The notes under the pieces are model-generated. The model ran no database searches. It worked only from the letters and a program-made list of their open reading frames with translations, and was not told where the DNA came from. 64,000 nt of DNA from positions 1-64,000 of the forward strand of contig NTLA01000010.1 in NCBI GenBank assembly GCA_002457435.1, given 5' to 3'. Below, piece after piece: positions 1 through 8,054 of this stretch. A program made the translations under genes and the position numbers. The DNA comes from Acidimicrobiales bacterium MED-G01 (GTDB lineage Bacteria > Actinomycetota > Acidimicrobiia > Acidimicrobiales > Poriferisodalaceae). Every line of letters begins with the position of its first letter. Positions within the stretch are counted from its first letter, which is position 1.

Positions 1-389
1 TCTCGGCCTCGAAACATGATGGTGATCTTTACTTTGTGACCGTCCGAGAGGAATTTCTCGACTTTTGAGGTCTTGGTGTCAAAATCACCTTGTCCGATTT
101 TCGGCCGATATTTCATCTCCTTTAGGGAAACGGCACTGGCCTTTTTCCTTGACTCCTTCGCCCTTTGTGATGACTCGTATTTGAACTTTCCGTAGTCCAT
201 GATTCGACATACCGGAGGATTAGCGTCTGGAGCTACCTCCACTAGGTCAAGATCAAGTTCTTGCGCAATATTCAATGCTTCTGGCAAGGGTTTGATTCCA
301 ATCTGTTCACCGTCAGGGGCAACCAGTCGAACCTCCCGTACCCGAATCTCTTCGTTGATCCGGGCATCGCCTTCATCTGGGCGTGCTAT
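1..389 (-). CDS. infC: Translation initiation factor IF-3, 5' part (runs off the window)
   Basis: About 129 codons are visible; the C-terminal rRNA-binding part continues past position 1. IF-3 binds the 30S subunit, prevents premature joining of 50S and checks the start codon. Family signatures are INEEIRVREVRL, LDLVEVAP, PPVCRIMDYGKFKYE and ITIMFRGRE. The frame is closed by a TAA at 404-402, and no ATG, GTG or TTG occurs before the conserved N-terminus. I place the start at ATA (389-387); ATC at 359-357 is the alternative. AUU, AUC or AUA starts are known for infC and let IF-3 repress its own translation. A nine-codon ORF (415-386) overlaps the ATA, so a one-base indel is another explanation. 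A leader hairpin lies upstream. rpmI and rplT would be expected beyond the window. Confidence 0.93.
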   Translation of the reverse strand, partial: MARPDEGDARINEEIRVREVRLVAPDGEQIGIKPLPEALNIAQELDLDLVEVAPDANPPVCRIMDYGKFKYESSQRAKESRKKASAVSLKEMKYRPKIGQGDFDTKTSKVEKFLSDGHKVKITIMFRGR

Positions 390-446
390 GGCCTTACTCG
401 CTTAACCAAGGACATTCTCCAAGTCCGTTAATGGCACCTTCCATTT

Positions 447-479
447 AAAAACGAAAGGCGGACACATTTGGTGCCCGCC
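447..479 (-). terminator. Terminator-like hairpin in the infC leader (possible attenuator)
   Basis: Read on the minus strand, a stem GGCGGGCAC / GTGTCCGCC (nine pairs, one G-U) closes a five-base loop and is followed by TTTCGTTTTT. It sits about 60 nt upstream of infC and points at it, so it is best read as a leader attenuator, as seen in infC-rpmI-rplT operons of other bacteria, rather than the end of another gene. A second small inverted repeat, GTAAC/GTTAC, lies at 499-512. The whole stretch 390-670 is non-coding and is shared with the divergent DUF1844 gene. I could not fix a convincing promoter in it. Confidence 0.6.
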
Positions 480-670
480 TCACATATCGGAGCTTTCGGT
501 AACGTTCGTTACTTCAGCCCGACAGGGACCGAATCGCACCTTTCAGTGGAACGGTGGGGGCGGAACCCCTCTTGTATCTATTGTCAACGGCGTAGGGTAA
601 CACGGTAAAGAGCAATTCCGAACAAGTAGTGTTTCTCGCAAATACACTGCGCTTTGTCGAAAGAGGGCAT

Positions 671-1066
671 GTGAGTAGTTTTTGGACTCCTTCAGGAGAG
701 CACGAAGTTCCCGGAGAAACTAGTGACGCCGAACCAGTGCCTGGTTTGGCGGCAGATACTGAGATCGATCCCGATACCGCTGCTGCGATGGAGCAACAAC
801 TTCGTGAGGCTCAGGAACAACTACTTTCGGTCCCTGCAGGTCAAATAGTTGCGAATCACGTCATCGGACTTTTCGAACTCGCTGCTATTCATCTACAAGT
901 TGATCCTCCGAACCTAGAAGAAGCGCGTTTACCTATTGACGCCATGGGTATTTTGGTCGAACAACTCGGCGACCAGCTTCCGGAACACCAAACGTTGTCC
1001 GCTGCTCTGCATCAAATCAGGCTCGCGTTTGTAGAAGTTCAGAACCAACCAGAAGAAGACGAATGA
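671..1066 (+). CDS. DUF1844-family protein
   Basis: 131 aa. The N-terminal 45 residues are acidic and low in complexity. The rest matches the DUF1844 pattern of actinobacterial proteins encoded beside infC: a helix beginning VPAGQIVANHVIGLFELAAIH, a second with NLEEARLPIDAMGILVEQL, a third with LSAALHQIRLAFVE, and an acidic tail. No catalytic motif is visible; the function is unknown, and the link to IF-3 rests only on conserved adjacency. I chose GTG at 671 because AGAGG lies about 5 nt upstream; an in-frame GTG at 629 has no ribosome-binding site. It is transcribed divergently from infC and convergently with hisG, from which it is 12 bp away. Confidence 0.8.
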   Translation: MSSFWTPSGEHEVPGETSDAEPVPGLAADTEIDPDTAAAMEQQLREAQEQLLSVPAGQIVANHVIGLFELAAIHLQVDPPNLEEARLPIDAMGILVEQLGDQLPEHQTLSAALHQIRLAFVEVQNQPEEDE

Positions 1067-1078
1067 TGCACCTTGGTG

Positions 1079-1954
1079 CTAAGGGACAATCTTTGAGATA
1101 GGGAGTTCGATTACATCAGTTGCGCCAAGATCAAGCAGCTTGGGGATTAAAACATTTATGTCGCTCTTGTTGACGACAGTTTCGACCGCAAAACCCCCAC
1201 CGCCCCACAACTCATTCACTGTCGGGGCCTTCATTGAGGGAAGCACACTGATGACTTGGTCTAGATCCGATGCGGACACGTTTAGTTTCATTAGCACCCG
1301 TCCACGAGCATCTAAGACTCCGTCCAGAAGGGTTTTCAGTTGCTCCATAGCTTTACGTTTTTCAGGATCTTCGTATGATTCGCGGTTGGCAAAAATCTCG
1401 GTATAGCTCGTCAGAATTTCGTCAATGATTTTCAGTCCTGCCGCCCTCAGAGCATTTCCTGTCTCAGTTAAATCCACTACGGCATCGACGATCTCGGGAG
1501 CCTTGGCCTCAGTAGCTCCATAACTCAGCCTTACGTCTGCCTTGACGCCTGAAGCAGCAAAATGCCGGTTAGTTAGCTCCGGATATTCGCTTGAAACTCT
1601 TACGCCTTGCGGTAGGTCTGACAAAACTTCGTAATCGCTGTCGGCAGGGACAGCTACCACGATTTTGACTGGTTTCGCAGTTACTTTCGAATACTTCAGT
1701 TCACCTAGCGAAACTACGTCGCTACTGGTTTCTTCGATCCAATCTCTGCCAGCAATGCCTATGTCGAATAGTCCGTCCTCTACGTATGACGGAATTTCTT
1801 GCGGTCGGAGAATTCTTACATCAGCAATTCTCGGGTCGTCGATGGAAGCCCTGTAATCAACGTTGCTGGTTCGACGAACAGCGAGATCGGCCTCCTCAAA
1901 CAATTGGAGCGTCGCCTTTTCAAGAGAACCCTTAGGTAACACGAGTTTCAGCAT
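1079..1954 (-). CDS. hisG: ATP phosphoribosyltransferase, long form
   Basis: 291 aa. It catalyses the committed step of histidine synthesis, joining ATP and PRPP to give phosphoribosyl-ATP. The start MLKLVLPKGSLEKAT is the family N-terminus. The PRPP-binding segment EIVDAVVDLTETGNALR is near residues 154-170. The C-terminal ~80 residues form the ACT-like domain that gives long-form HisG its histidine feedback inhibition, so no HisZ is needed. No clear ribosome-binding site precedes the ATG. The partner hisE, often just upstream in Actinobacteria, is absent: only 98 bp separate hisG from ribBA. Confidence 0.96.
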   Translation of the reverse strand: MLKLVLPKGSLEKATLQLFEEADLAVRRTSNVDYRASIDDPRIADVRILRPQEIPSYVEDGLFDIGIAGRDWIEETSSDVVSLGELKYSKVTAKPVKIVVAVPADSDYEVLSDLPQGVRVSSEYPELTNRHFAASGVKADVRLSYGATEAKAPEIVDAVVDLTETGNALRAAGLKIIDEILTSYTEIFANRESYEDPEKRKAMEQLKTLLDGVLDARGRVLMKLNVSASDLDQVISVLPSMKAPTVNELWGGGGFAVETVVNKSDINVLIPKLLDLGATDVIELPISKIVP

Positions 1955-2052
1955 GCTGTTGACGGTACCGGTCTCGTCAGCCCAATCACCAGTTAATTAT
2001 GTGATTGGAAGGTTCCATGAACTATCTCAGTCGAGGGCGTGCAGCTAATCGT

Positions 2053-3318
2053 TCAGTCGACGGCAAGGTCATCGAGACCGTCAATGAGATGACCTAATCG
2101 CATCTGTTTCGTCCTCAGGTACGCCAAATTTTCTGGGTTTGCTCCCGGCGCGGTGGAAACACGTTCGACGATTTCAAGCCCATACCCAGATAGGCCGCCA
2201 ATCTTGTCCGGGTTGTTGGTAATTAAACGCATTTTAGTTATGCCAAGTTCAACGAGGATTTGGGCCCCGATCCCATATTCGCGGCTGTCAACAGGTAGGC
2301 CAAGTTCGAGGTTCGCGTCAACAGTGTCGTGTCCCTCGTCTTGCAGCGAGTAGGCCGCAATTTTATGTCCGATGCCAATTCCGCGACCTTCATGACCTCG
2401 GAGGTAGACAAGCACCCCAGCTTCCTCTTCGGCTATTGCTTCGAGGGCTGTATGCAGTTGACTGCCGCAGTCGCATCGCATGGAAGCGAGGATGTCACCG
2501 GTCAAGCATTCGCTGTGCACTCGCACCAGAACTGGTTCTGAACCCATGATCTGACCATGCACCAGAGCGAGGTGTTCTGTTCCGTCGAAGTCTCGAAACA
2601 CATGGCCGGTGAAGTCACCATAAATGGTCGGGATTCGCGCTTGAGCGACCGGGTCGACAAGTCGTTCGTTTGCCCGTCTGTAGCGAATCAAATCAGCAAT
2701 AGAGATCAAGAGAAGGTCATGTTCTTCACAGAATTCGATCAGCTCCGGGAGCCGGGACATGGTGCCATCTTCGTTGACTACTTCAGCTAACACTCCAGCT
2801 GGTTCGCAACCAGCTAAACGTGCCAAGTCAACAGCGGCTTCTGTGTGGCCAGCGCGTTTCAGAACCCCACCGGGTCTGTATCGCAGAGGCAGCACATGGC
2901 CGGGTCGAACAAAATCATGAGGTTCACCAGTGGGAGAGGCGAGAAGGTTAAGGGTTTTTGAGCGGTCGCTAGCCGAAATGCCAGTTGTCGTCCCTTCGGC
3001 AGCATCAACCGTGATGGTGTAGGCAGTTCTCATTGGTTCAGTGTTGATCGCCACCATGAGAGGCAGAGCCAGATCATCAAGGCGCTCGCCGGTCATCGGA
3101 GCACACAAGACACCTGACGTGTAACGAACAAAAAAAGCGATGCTCTCGGGCGTTGCATGTTCCGCAGCCATAATGAGGTCGCCCTCATTTTCCCGGTCTT
3201 CGTCATCCACAACGACGACAATTTCGCCACGCCCTATTGCCGCTATTGCGTCATCTACAGCGGCCAACGGAGAATCGGCATCTCCCGACATTTGGTTCCT
3301 AGTTTTTGATTTAGGCAT
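2053..3318 (-). CDS. ribBA: Bifunctional DHBP synthase / GTP cyclohydrolase II
   Basis: 421 aa. The protein supplies both precursors of riboflavin. The N-terminal DHBP synthase (about 15-215) converts ribulose 5-phosphate to 3,4-dihydroxy-2-butanone 4-phosphate and has the acidic loop DDEDRENEGDLIM. The C-terminal GTP cyclohydrolase II (about 225-415) has its zinc cysteines at C271, C282 and C284 (CLTGDILASMRCDCGSQL) and the loop RGHEGRGIGIGHK. GAGG precedes the ATG at 3318 by about 10 nt; a second ATG nine codons on, preceded by AGGA, is also possible. It follows ribE by 24 bp, so ribD-ribE-ribBA looks like one operon. Confidence 0.97.
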   Translation of the reverse strand: MPKSKTRNQMSGDADSPLAAVDDAIAAIGRGEIVVVVDDEDRENEGDLIMAAEHATPESIAFFVRYTSGVLCAPMTGERLDDLALPLMVAINTEPMRTAYTITVDAAEGTTTGISASDRSKTLNLLASPTGEPHDFVRPGHVLPLRYRPGGVLKRAGHTEAAVDLARLAGCEPAGVLAEVVNEDGTMSRLPELIEFCEEHDLLLISIADLIRYRRANERLVDPVAQARIPTIYGDFTGHVFRDFDGTEHLALVHGQIMGSEPVLVRVHSECLTGDILASMRCDCGSQLHTALEAIAEEEAGVLVYLRGHEGRGIGIGHKIAAYSLQDEGHDTVDANLELGLPVDSREYGIGAQILVELGITKMRLITNNPDKIGGLSGYGLEIVERVSTAPGANPENLAYLRTKQMRLGHLIDGLDDLAVD

Positions 3319-3342
3319 CGTTGAGAACCTCTGTGCGGATTA

Positions 3343-3921
3343 TCACGAGTTATCTCCATTGTCGACCACTAGAAGTCGCTCAACATATTTAGCAATTACA
3401 TCAACTTCAATGTTTACGTTATCGCCCTCGACATATGACCCGAGTGTTGTTACTTCAAGGGTATGGGGAATAAGCGCCACTGCAAACGCTCCGTCACGAA
3501 CGTCGAAGCAAGTCAAACTGACTCCATCGACAGTAATTGAGCCTTTTTCCACCAGGTACCGGGACAAATTTTCTGGAATACAAATTCGAAGATCTGGTCC
3601 AGGGGTGAGCACTGTTCCCATCCCGTCTACATGGCCTTGCACCATGTGCCCGCCCAGACGGTCTGAATATCTGACAGCGCGTTCCAAGTTGACTGGATCG
3701 CCTGGTCGTAAGTTGCCGAGTGCGGTTCGTTCAATTGTTTCTGCTACGACGTCAGCTTCCCACCAGCTATCTCCTAGCGCCACCACCGTCAAACAACATC
3801 CGTTAACCGATATCGAGTCATCTATTTCGGTACCTTCAATAACCTGCTCCGCGGCGAACCTGTAACGGTCCCCTTCGTTGGCTACAAAAGAACCCAGTTC
3901 TTCAATCAACCCGGTAAACAT
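3343..3921 (-). CDS. ribE: Riboflavin synthase, alpha chain
   Basis: 192 aa. It dismutates two 6,7-dimethyl-8-ribityllumazine molecules to riboflavin. The start MFTGLIEELG is diagnostic. Two tandem lumazine-binding repeats are seen, the second beginning near GGHMVQGHVDG. ATG at 3921 overlaps the ribD stop by one base (TGATG) and has AAGGAG just upstream; the TTG one codon earlier is too close to that site. The lumazine synthase gene ribH that would feed this enzyme is not in the window. Confidence 0.96.
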   Translation of the reverse strand: MFTGLIEELGSFVANEGDRYRFAAEQVIEGTEIDDSISVNGCCLTVVALGDSWWEADVVAETIERTALGNLRPGDPVNLERAVRYSDRLGGHMVQGHVDGMGTVLTPGPDLRICIPENLSRYLVEKGSITVDGVSLTCFDVRDGAFAVALIPHTLEVTTLGSYVEGDNVNIEVDVIAKYVERLLVVDNGDNS

Positions 3922-4931
3922 CAATCTCCTTTTGTGGGCCGAAATTCAACCCGAAGATCAGAACCAATTTTGCGAACATCGCGAATTTCTCCACGCCATA
4001 GTTCTGCCATTGTCGCAGAACCGGGGCCTACAAACACGGGGCGACCTGCCTCACCACCCATCAAAGCTGGAGCTATGTAGAAGACATACTCATTTACGAG
4101 TTCTTTTTCATGAAGGGCCGCTGCGACATGAGCTCCTCCTTCGACTAACAAGTCGACTACTCCCCGACTACCCAGTTCGAACATCAATTCGTCTAAGTCG
4201 CCTTCTAACTCCCAGCACGGATGGACTCGCGCATCAGGTGGCGCCTTACCAAGGACGATTCGTTGCGGATCACTCCCTGCAACAAAGCGTGTAGTCAAGG
4301 ACGGGTCATCTGATCTTATGGTTCCAGCTCCAACTAGGACGGCATCACATCGCGCTCGCAACGCGTGAACGTCGCTCCGCGCATCGCGGCTAGTGATCCA
4401 TTCAGACGAACCATCTGGAGCCGCTGTTCTCCCATCCATCGTTAACGCCATCTTGAGTACGACCCAAGGTTTACCTGTAGCTCGCTGATGCGCATAGGGT
4501 TCGAGTTGGTCAGCTATTTGTCTCTTTCTCACCCCTTCGACTACTTCGATCCCGGCGTCTCGCAGCGCGCTGATTCCCCTGCCAGAGACGTGGGGGTCCG
4601 GGTCGGTTATGCCGATAACGACACGACTTACTCCCGATTCGATGATGTGCGAGACACAAGGAGGAGTTCTTCCCTCGTGGCAACACGGCTCAAGTGTCGT
4701 AAATAGTGTTGCTCCCTGAGCTTTCGATCCAGCTAGATCAATGGCAATTCGCTCCGCGTGCGGTCCTCCGGGAGGCGCTGTGGCACCGTCAAATGCTTCA
4801 CCATTTGGACTCAGTATGACTGCTCCCACCCACGGGTTGGGGGCGGTTGTTCCTCGAACTCCGCGCGCGTTGTTTATGGCTCTATCCATTAGCGAAACAT
4901 CTGTGGGTGCTTTGGAAGTATTCACGGTCAA
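3921..4931 (-). CDS. ribD: Bifunctional diaminohydroxyphosphoribosylaminopyrimidine deaminase / 5-amino-6-uracil reductase
   Basis: 336 aa, slightly short for the family. It carries out the second and third steps of the GTP branch of riboflavin synthesis. The N-terminal zinc deaminase (to about 145) has HAE at 58-60 and the PCCHEGRTPPC zinc segment at 82-92. The C-terminal NADPH reductase (about 150-336) has KMALTMDGRTA, WITS and the late VEGGAHVAAALHE segment. Its ATG overlaps the stop of the MogA/MoaB gene by 4 bases (ATGA), indicating translational coupling. Confidence 0.96.
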   Translation of the reverse strand: MTVNTSKAPTDVSLMDRAINNARGVRGTTAPNPWVGAVILSPNGEAFDGATAPPGGPHAERIAIDLAGSKAQGATLFTTLEPCCHEGRTPPCVSHIIESGVSRVVIGITDPDPHVSGRGISALRDAGIEVVEGVRKRQIADQLEPYAHQRATGKPWVVLKMALTMDGRTAAPDGSSEWITSRDARSDVHALRARCDAVLVGAGTIRSDDPSLTTRFVAGSDPQRIVLGKAPPDARVHPCWELEGDLDELMFELGSRGVVDLLVEGGAHVAAALHEKELVNEYVFYIAPALMGGEAGRPVFVGPGSATMAELWRGEIRDVRKIGSDLRVEFRPTKGD

Positions 4932-5458
4932 TGGAGCCGTTCGCCGTGAAGAAGCCGCAAGGCGTGAGGTACTACATCAGCCACAGCTTCAAAGCACTCG
5001 ACACACCCAGCGGTAGAACCGGGAGTGTTTAGAATGATGGACTTTCCCACGATGCCCGCAACACCGCGAGATAATCGACCTAAAGGATTAGTGAGACGCA
5101 TGGCCTCTGCGATTCCCGGCGCGTTTCGCTCTAACACCTGAAGCGTCCCTTCAGGAGTTAAATCCCTTTCAGTGAATCCTGTGCCACCAGTTGTAATGAT
5201 TAAGCCGGAAAAACCATTGCTCATCTCGGTCAAGCTGTCAGCGACGCTCTCTACGCCGTCGGCGACCACTCTGTGTTCCACCACGTCATAGTCGTAAGAG
5301 GTAAGAGTAGCTACAAGCGCCTCTCCGCTTCGGTCCTCTCGAACGCCTTCAGCGACACCGTCAGATACTGTCAACACCTTGGCCAGCAGAGAATCGTCGT
5401 GAGGATCTGAGTTATGTGCCTCGTGACCGGACTCACTGTTATTTTCAACTTGGGCCAT
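4928..5458 (-). CDS. mog: Molybdopterin-binding MogA/MoaB family protein
   Basis: 176 aa. MogA/MoaB proteins adenylate molybdopterin ahead of molybdenum insertion. The fold signatures are AKVLTVSDGVAEGVREDRSG near the start and the nucleotide loop ITTGGTGFTERDLTPEGT in the middle. The acidic first ~25 residues are variable. No other molybdenum-cofactor gene is nearby. The gene heads the rib operon, overlapping ribD by 4 bases, so its product may serve another enzyme or the link may be simple co-transcription. The MogA versus MoaB subfamily cannot be settled by eye. Confidence 0.85.
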   Translation of the reverse strand: MAQVENNSESGHEAHNSDPHDDSLLAKVLTVSDGVAEGVREDRSGEALVATLTSYDYDVVEHRVVADGVESVADSLTEMSNGFSGLIITTGGTGFTERDLTPEGTLQVLERNAPGIAEAMRLTNPLGRLSRGVAGIVGKSIILNTPGSTAGCVECFEAVADVVPHALRLLHGERLH

Positions 5459-5521
5459 ATCGGGAGGCTACCGCCCCCACTTATGAAGCATCGGTCCGTA
5501 TCTGGGAACTAACTTCTTGGT

Positions 5522-6679
5522 ATGAGTTATGCCAAAGATAGAACGTACTTGGACGCTGACAGTCACCTGATGGAACTGCCGGACTTTCTCACCTCCCACG
5601 CGGATTCAGCGATTCGCGATCGAATTCCTCAGATTGATTTCGATTCAGGAGGACGCAGCAGCGATTCGTGGCGGGAAGCAGCGAAGACCGGAGCTCATTC
5701 GCCCGAAACTGTCGCAGAGTTAGTTGCTCTCGGCGACGGGCTTATCGCTGGACCCAAAGGGTATTACGCACTTGGTGCCTTCAATAGAGAAGAACGCCGG
5801 ATGGCCCTAGATCTACTGGGCTTCGACCAGCAATTTGTTTTTTCCACCTTTAGCGCGCCTATTGCCTTTGATCCCACTGCTGATCTAGATATCCGCTATG
5901 GGGCGACTCGAGCCCACAACCGCGCGATGGCCGAATTCTGCTCGGACGATCCACGGCTCACCGGAGTCGCTCTACTGCCTCTCGACGAGCCTGGCGCCAC
6001 CATAGAGGAACTCGAGTTTGCGATATCGATTGGGCTTGAAGCTGTGTGGGTCCCCCACCGACCGGCAGGCGGTGGTTCACCCGGACACAATGATCTTGAT
6101 CCCGTTTGGGCGCGTTTGGCCGAGGCAGGAATTCCGTTTCTTCTTCATGTCGGTGGTACGCCGCTCCAAATCAAACCCGATTGGATGAATACGGGTCGAC
6201 CAATTCCAACAGACTGGATCGGTGGCGGAGAAAATGTCCGAGGTAAAGACATGATTGCTCTTCACCACGCGGCAGAAACCTTTGTTGGCGCTTTGGTGTT
6301 GGATGGTGTCCTGCAGCGACACCCCGACTTGAGTGGAGGCGTGATCGAATTGGGGGCGGGTTGGGTGCCTGCGCTCCTTCGCCGTTTGGATCTGATTGCC
6401 CAGATTTGGAAACGTTCGGAACCTGATTTAGAGGCGCTGAAGACTCCGCCTTCGGAGTTGATCTCGCAACAGATGGCCTTCACCCCGTATCCGTTCGAAG
6501 ATGTTGGGGCAATGATCCGGGAGTCAAACCCCGATCTGTACTTGTTTTCGTCTGATTACCCGCACATAGAAGGCGGTCGAAATCCGCTGGGGCGCTTCGA
6601 AACTTCCCTCGAAGGGATGAGCGACGAAGTTCAAAACAAGTTTTATTCAGAAAACATGGCGACTCTTTTGGGTTCTTGA
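5522..6679 (+). CDS. Amidohydrolase family protein (Amidohydro_2 / ACMSD-like)
   Basis: 385 aa, a predicted metal-dependent TIM-barrel hydrolase or decarboxylase. The N-terminal metal motif is DADSH at residues 11-15. A mid-barrel His is in FLLHVGG, and the C-terminal strand is LFSSDYPHIEGG, the usual D-Y-P-H form of this family. The substrate is unknown; relatives act on aromatic ring-cleavage products. No ribosome-binding site precedes the ATG, so the message may be leaderless. It opens the plus-strand block 5522-10286 and is divergent from mog across 63 bp. Confidence 0.85.
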   Translation: MSYAKDRTYLDADSHLMELPDFLTSHADSAIRDRIPQIDFDSGGRSSDSWREAAKTGAHSPETVAELVALGDGLIAGPKGYYALGAFNREERRMALDLLGFDQQFVFSTFSAPIAFDPTADLDIRYGATRAHNRAMAEFCSDDPRLTGVALLPLDEPGATIEELEFAISIGLEAVWVPHRPAGGGSPGHNDLDPVWARLAEAGIPFLLHVGGTPLQIKPDWMNTGRPIPTDWIGGGENVRGKDMIALHHAAETFVGALVLDGVLQRHPDLSGGVIELGAGWVPALLRRLDLIAQIWKRSEPDLEALKTPPSELISQQMAFTPYPFEDVGAMIRESNPDLYLFSSDYPHIEGGRNPLGRFETSLEGMSDEVQNKFYSENMATLLGS

Positions 6680-6737
6680 ATGCTGCCATCCAACCCAATC
6701 GAAACGGCTGATCGTCGTGGTTTGAAAGGAAGGTGCG

Positions 6738-7142
6738 ATGAAAGATGTCGGTTTTGACGCTCAAACCGTCCGGGTCGTTCTTCATATTCTGGGAGTTTGT
6801 GTTTGGGTTGGTGGTCAAATCGTCGTCGCAGCAATCGTTCCTGCGCTGAAAAAAACCAATCCTGAGGCTGTATCTAACATCGCTAGGGCTTTCGGGCGAA
6901 TCGGCTGGCCTTTTTTTGGACTCGCAGTATTCACCGGAATATGGAACATGGTGTCTTTGCCGGGAACCAGCGCTAGCTGGAACGCGTTGCTGGGCATGAA
7001 AATGCTCCTGGTGGTTATATCTGGGGCTAGCGCTTGGCTGCATCAATCCACGGACAGGGCTTCCATCCGCGGACCCAGCGCCGCAATAGCTCTCCTCACT
7101 TCCCTCGCTGCGCTCGTAATGGGCGTCATGCTGTCGGGTTAA
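6738..7142 (+). CDS. Four-helix membrane protein, CopD-like
   Basis: 134 aa with about four hydrophobic helices. The first carries VVLHILGVCVWVGGQIVVAA, a His plus W-x-GG pattern shared with CopD and related heme- or copper-associated membrane proteins. Helices follow around IGWPFFGLAVFTGIWNMV, LLGMKMLLVVISGASAWL and IALLTSLAALVMGVMLSG. AAGGAAGG lies just upstream of the ATG. The cargo and any redox role are not shown; metal or heme binding by the helix-one His is inference. Confidence 0.7.
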   Translation: MKDVGFDAQTVRVVLHILGVCVWVGGQIVVAAIVPALKKTNPEAVSNIARAFGRIGWPFFGLAVFTGIWNMVSLPGTSASWNALLGMKMLLVVISGASAWLHQSTDRASIRGPSAAIALLTSLAALVMGVMLSG

Positions 7143-7199
7143 TCGATTTGGGGATAGCTCGGAGTCGCATCGTCCTTAACTCCGATCTAGTCTCAGCTT

Positions 7200-8045
7200 G
7201 TGACTTATACCTGTTTTAACGTTGAGACAAAAGACCACGTCGCTCACGTTCGCATGATTCGGCCAGAGCGCGCCAACTCTATGATCCCCGAATTTTGGGA
7301 CGAGCTGCCGATGATTATCGGACAGCTATCAGAAGGGAATGAAGCTCGAGCGATTGTTCTTTCCGCTGAGGGGCGACACTTTTGTTCAGGTATGGATCTG
7401 AGTGTTTTCGCCGACAACAATGTTGTGAGCGTTCAAGAGAACGCAGCACACATAAGCCGTCAACGGGCAAATTTTCGCACCACGGCGTTGCGCCTGCAAC
7501 GCACATTCAGCTGTCTTGAAGAAAGCAGACTGCCGGTCCTGTCGGCCATACAGGGAGCCTGTATAGGAGGCGGCATCGATATGGTGTCTGCTACCGATCT
7601 TCGCTACGCGACCAAAGATGCATTCTTCTGCATTCAGGAGATCAACATAGGTATGACCGCCGATGTCGGAACATTGCAACGCATGCCGAAACTGGTGCCC
7701 GAAGGAGTCGTCCGAGAGATGGCTTACACCGGTCGCAACATGTCTGCTGCGGAAGCAAAGGAACGCGGGTTCGTTAACGACATTTATGAAGACCAGGATG
7801 CAATGGACGACGCCGTTCTGGAAATCGCACAAGAAATTGCGTCGAAAAGTCCGATGGCTATTTGGGGAACGAAACAAACACTGAATTATGGGCGCGACCA
7901 CTCCGTAGCCGACGGGTTGGAATACATCGCAACTTGGAATGCAGCGATGTTTGATCCCGACGACATGGCAGAGGCCTTTATGGCTCAAACGGAAAACCGT
8001 GATGCCCAATTCCCTGACCATCGACCTGCAACAAAAGGGATTTGA
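7200..8045 (+). CDS. Crotonase-family protein, ECH1-type dienoyl-CoA isomerase-like
   Basis: 281 aa. It resembles delta(3,5)-delta(2,4)-dienoyl-CoA isomerase (ECH1) more than a generic enoyl-CoA hydratase. The oxyanion-hole segments are SAEGRHFCSGMDL (55-67) and QGACIGGGIDM (118-128). Residues matching the rat ECH1 catalytic triad Asp176/Glu196/Asp204 are all present: D127 in GGGID, E147 in QEIN and D155 in TADVGTLQR. The C-terminal SKSPMAIWGTKQTLNYGRDH stretch also follows ECH1. Expected role: moving double bonds during beta-oxidation of odd-position unsaturated acyl-CoAs. The start is GTG with a weak ribosome-binding site. Confidence 0.85.
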   Translation: MTYTCFNVETKDHVAHVRMIRPERANSMIPEFWDELPMIIGQLSEGNEARAIVLSAEGRHFCSGMDLSVFADNNVVSVQENAAHISRQRANFRTTALRLQRTFSCLEESRLPVLSAIQGACIGGGIDMVSATDLRYATKDAFFCIQEINIGMTADVGTLQRMPKLVPEGVVREMAYTGRNMSAAEAKERGFVNDIYEDQDAMDDAVLEIAQEIASKSPMAIWGTKQTLNYGRDHSVADGLEYIATWNAAMFDPDDMAEAFMAQTENRDAQFPDHRPATKGI

Positions 8046-8054
8046 GGGGTCATC

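Noticed and set aside
560-600. TTGACA-like box on the minus strand as the infC promoter
   Set aside because: No matching -10 element at 16-18 bp.
629-670. Extended start for the DUF1844 gene at GTG 629
   Set aside because: No ribosome-binding site and no conserved residues; GTG 671 has AGAGG at good spacing.
1060-1080. GCACC/GGTGC inverted repeat between the DUF1844 gene and hisG as a bidirectional terminator
   Set aside because: Two-base loop, five-pair stem and no T-run on either strand.
3140-3865. Long plus-strand open frame opposite ribBA and ribE
   Set aside because: Ser/Thr-rich translation without motifs, fully antisense to two certain genes; a codon-bias shadow.
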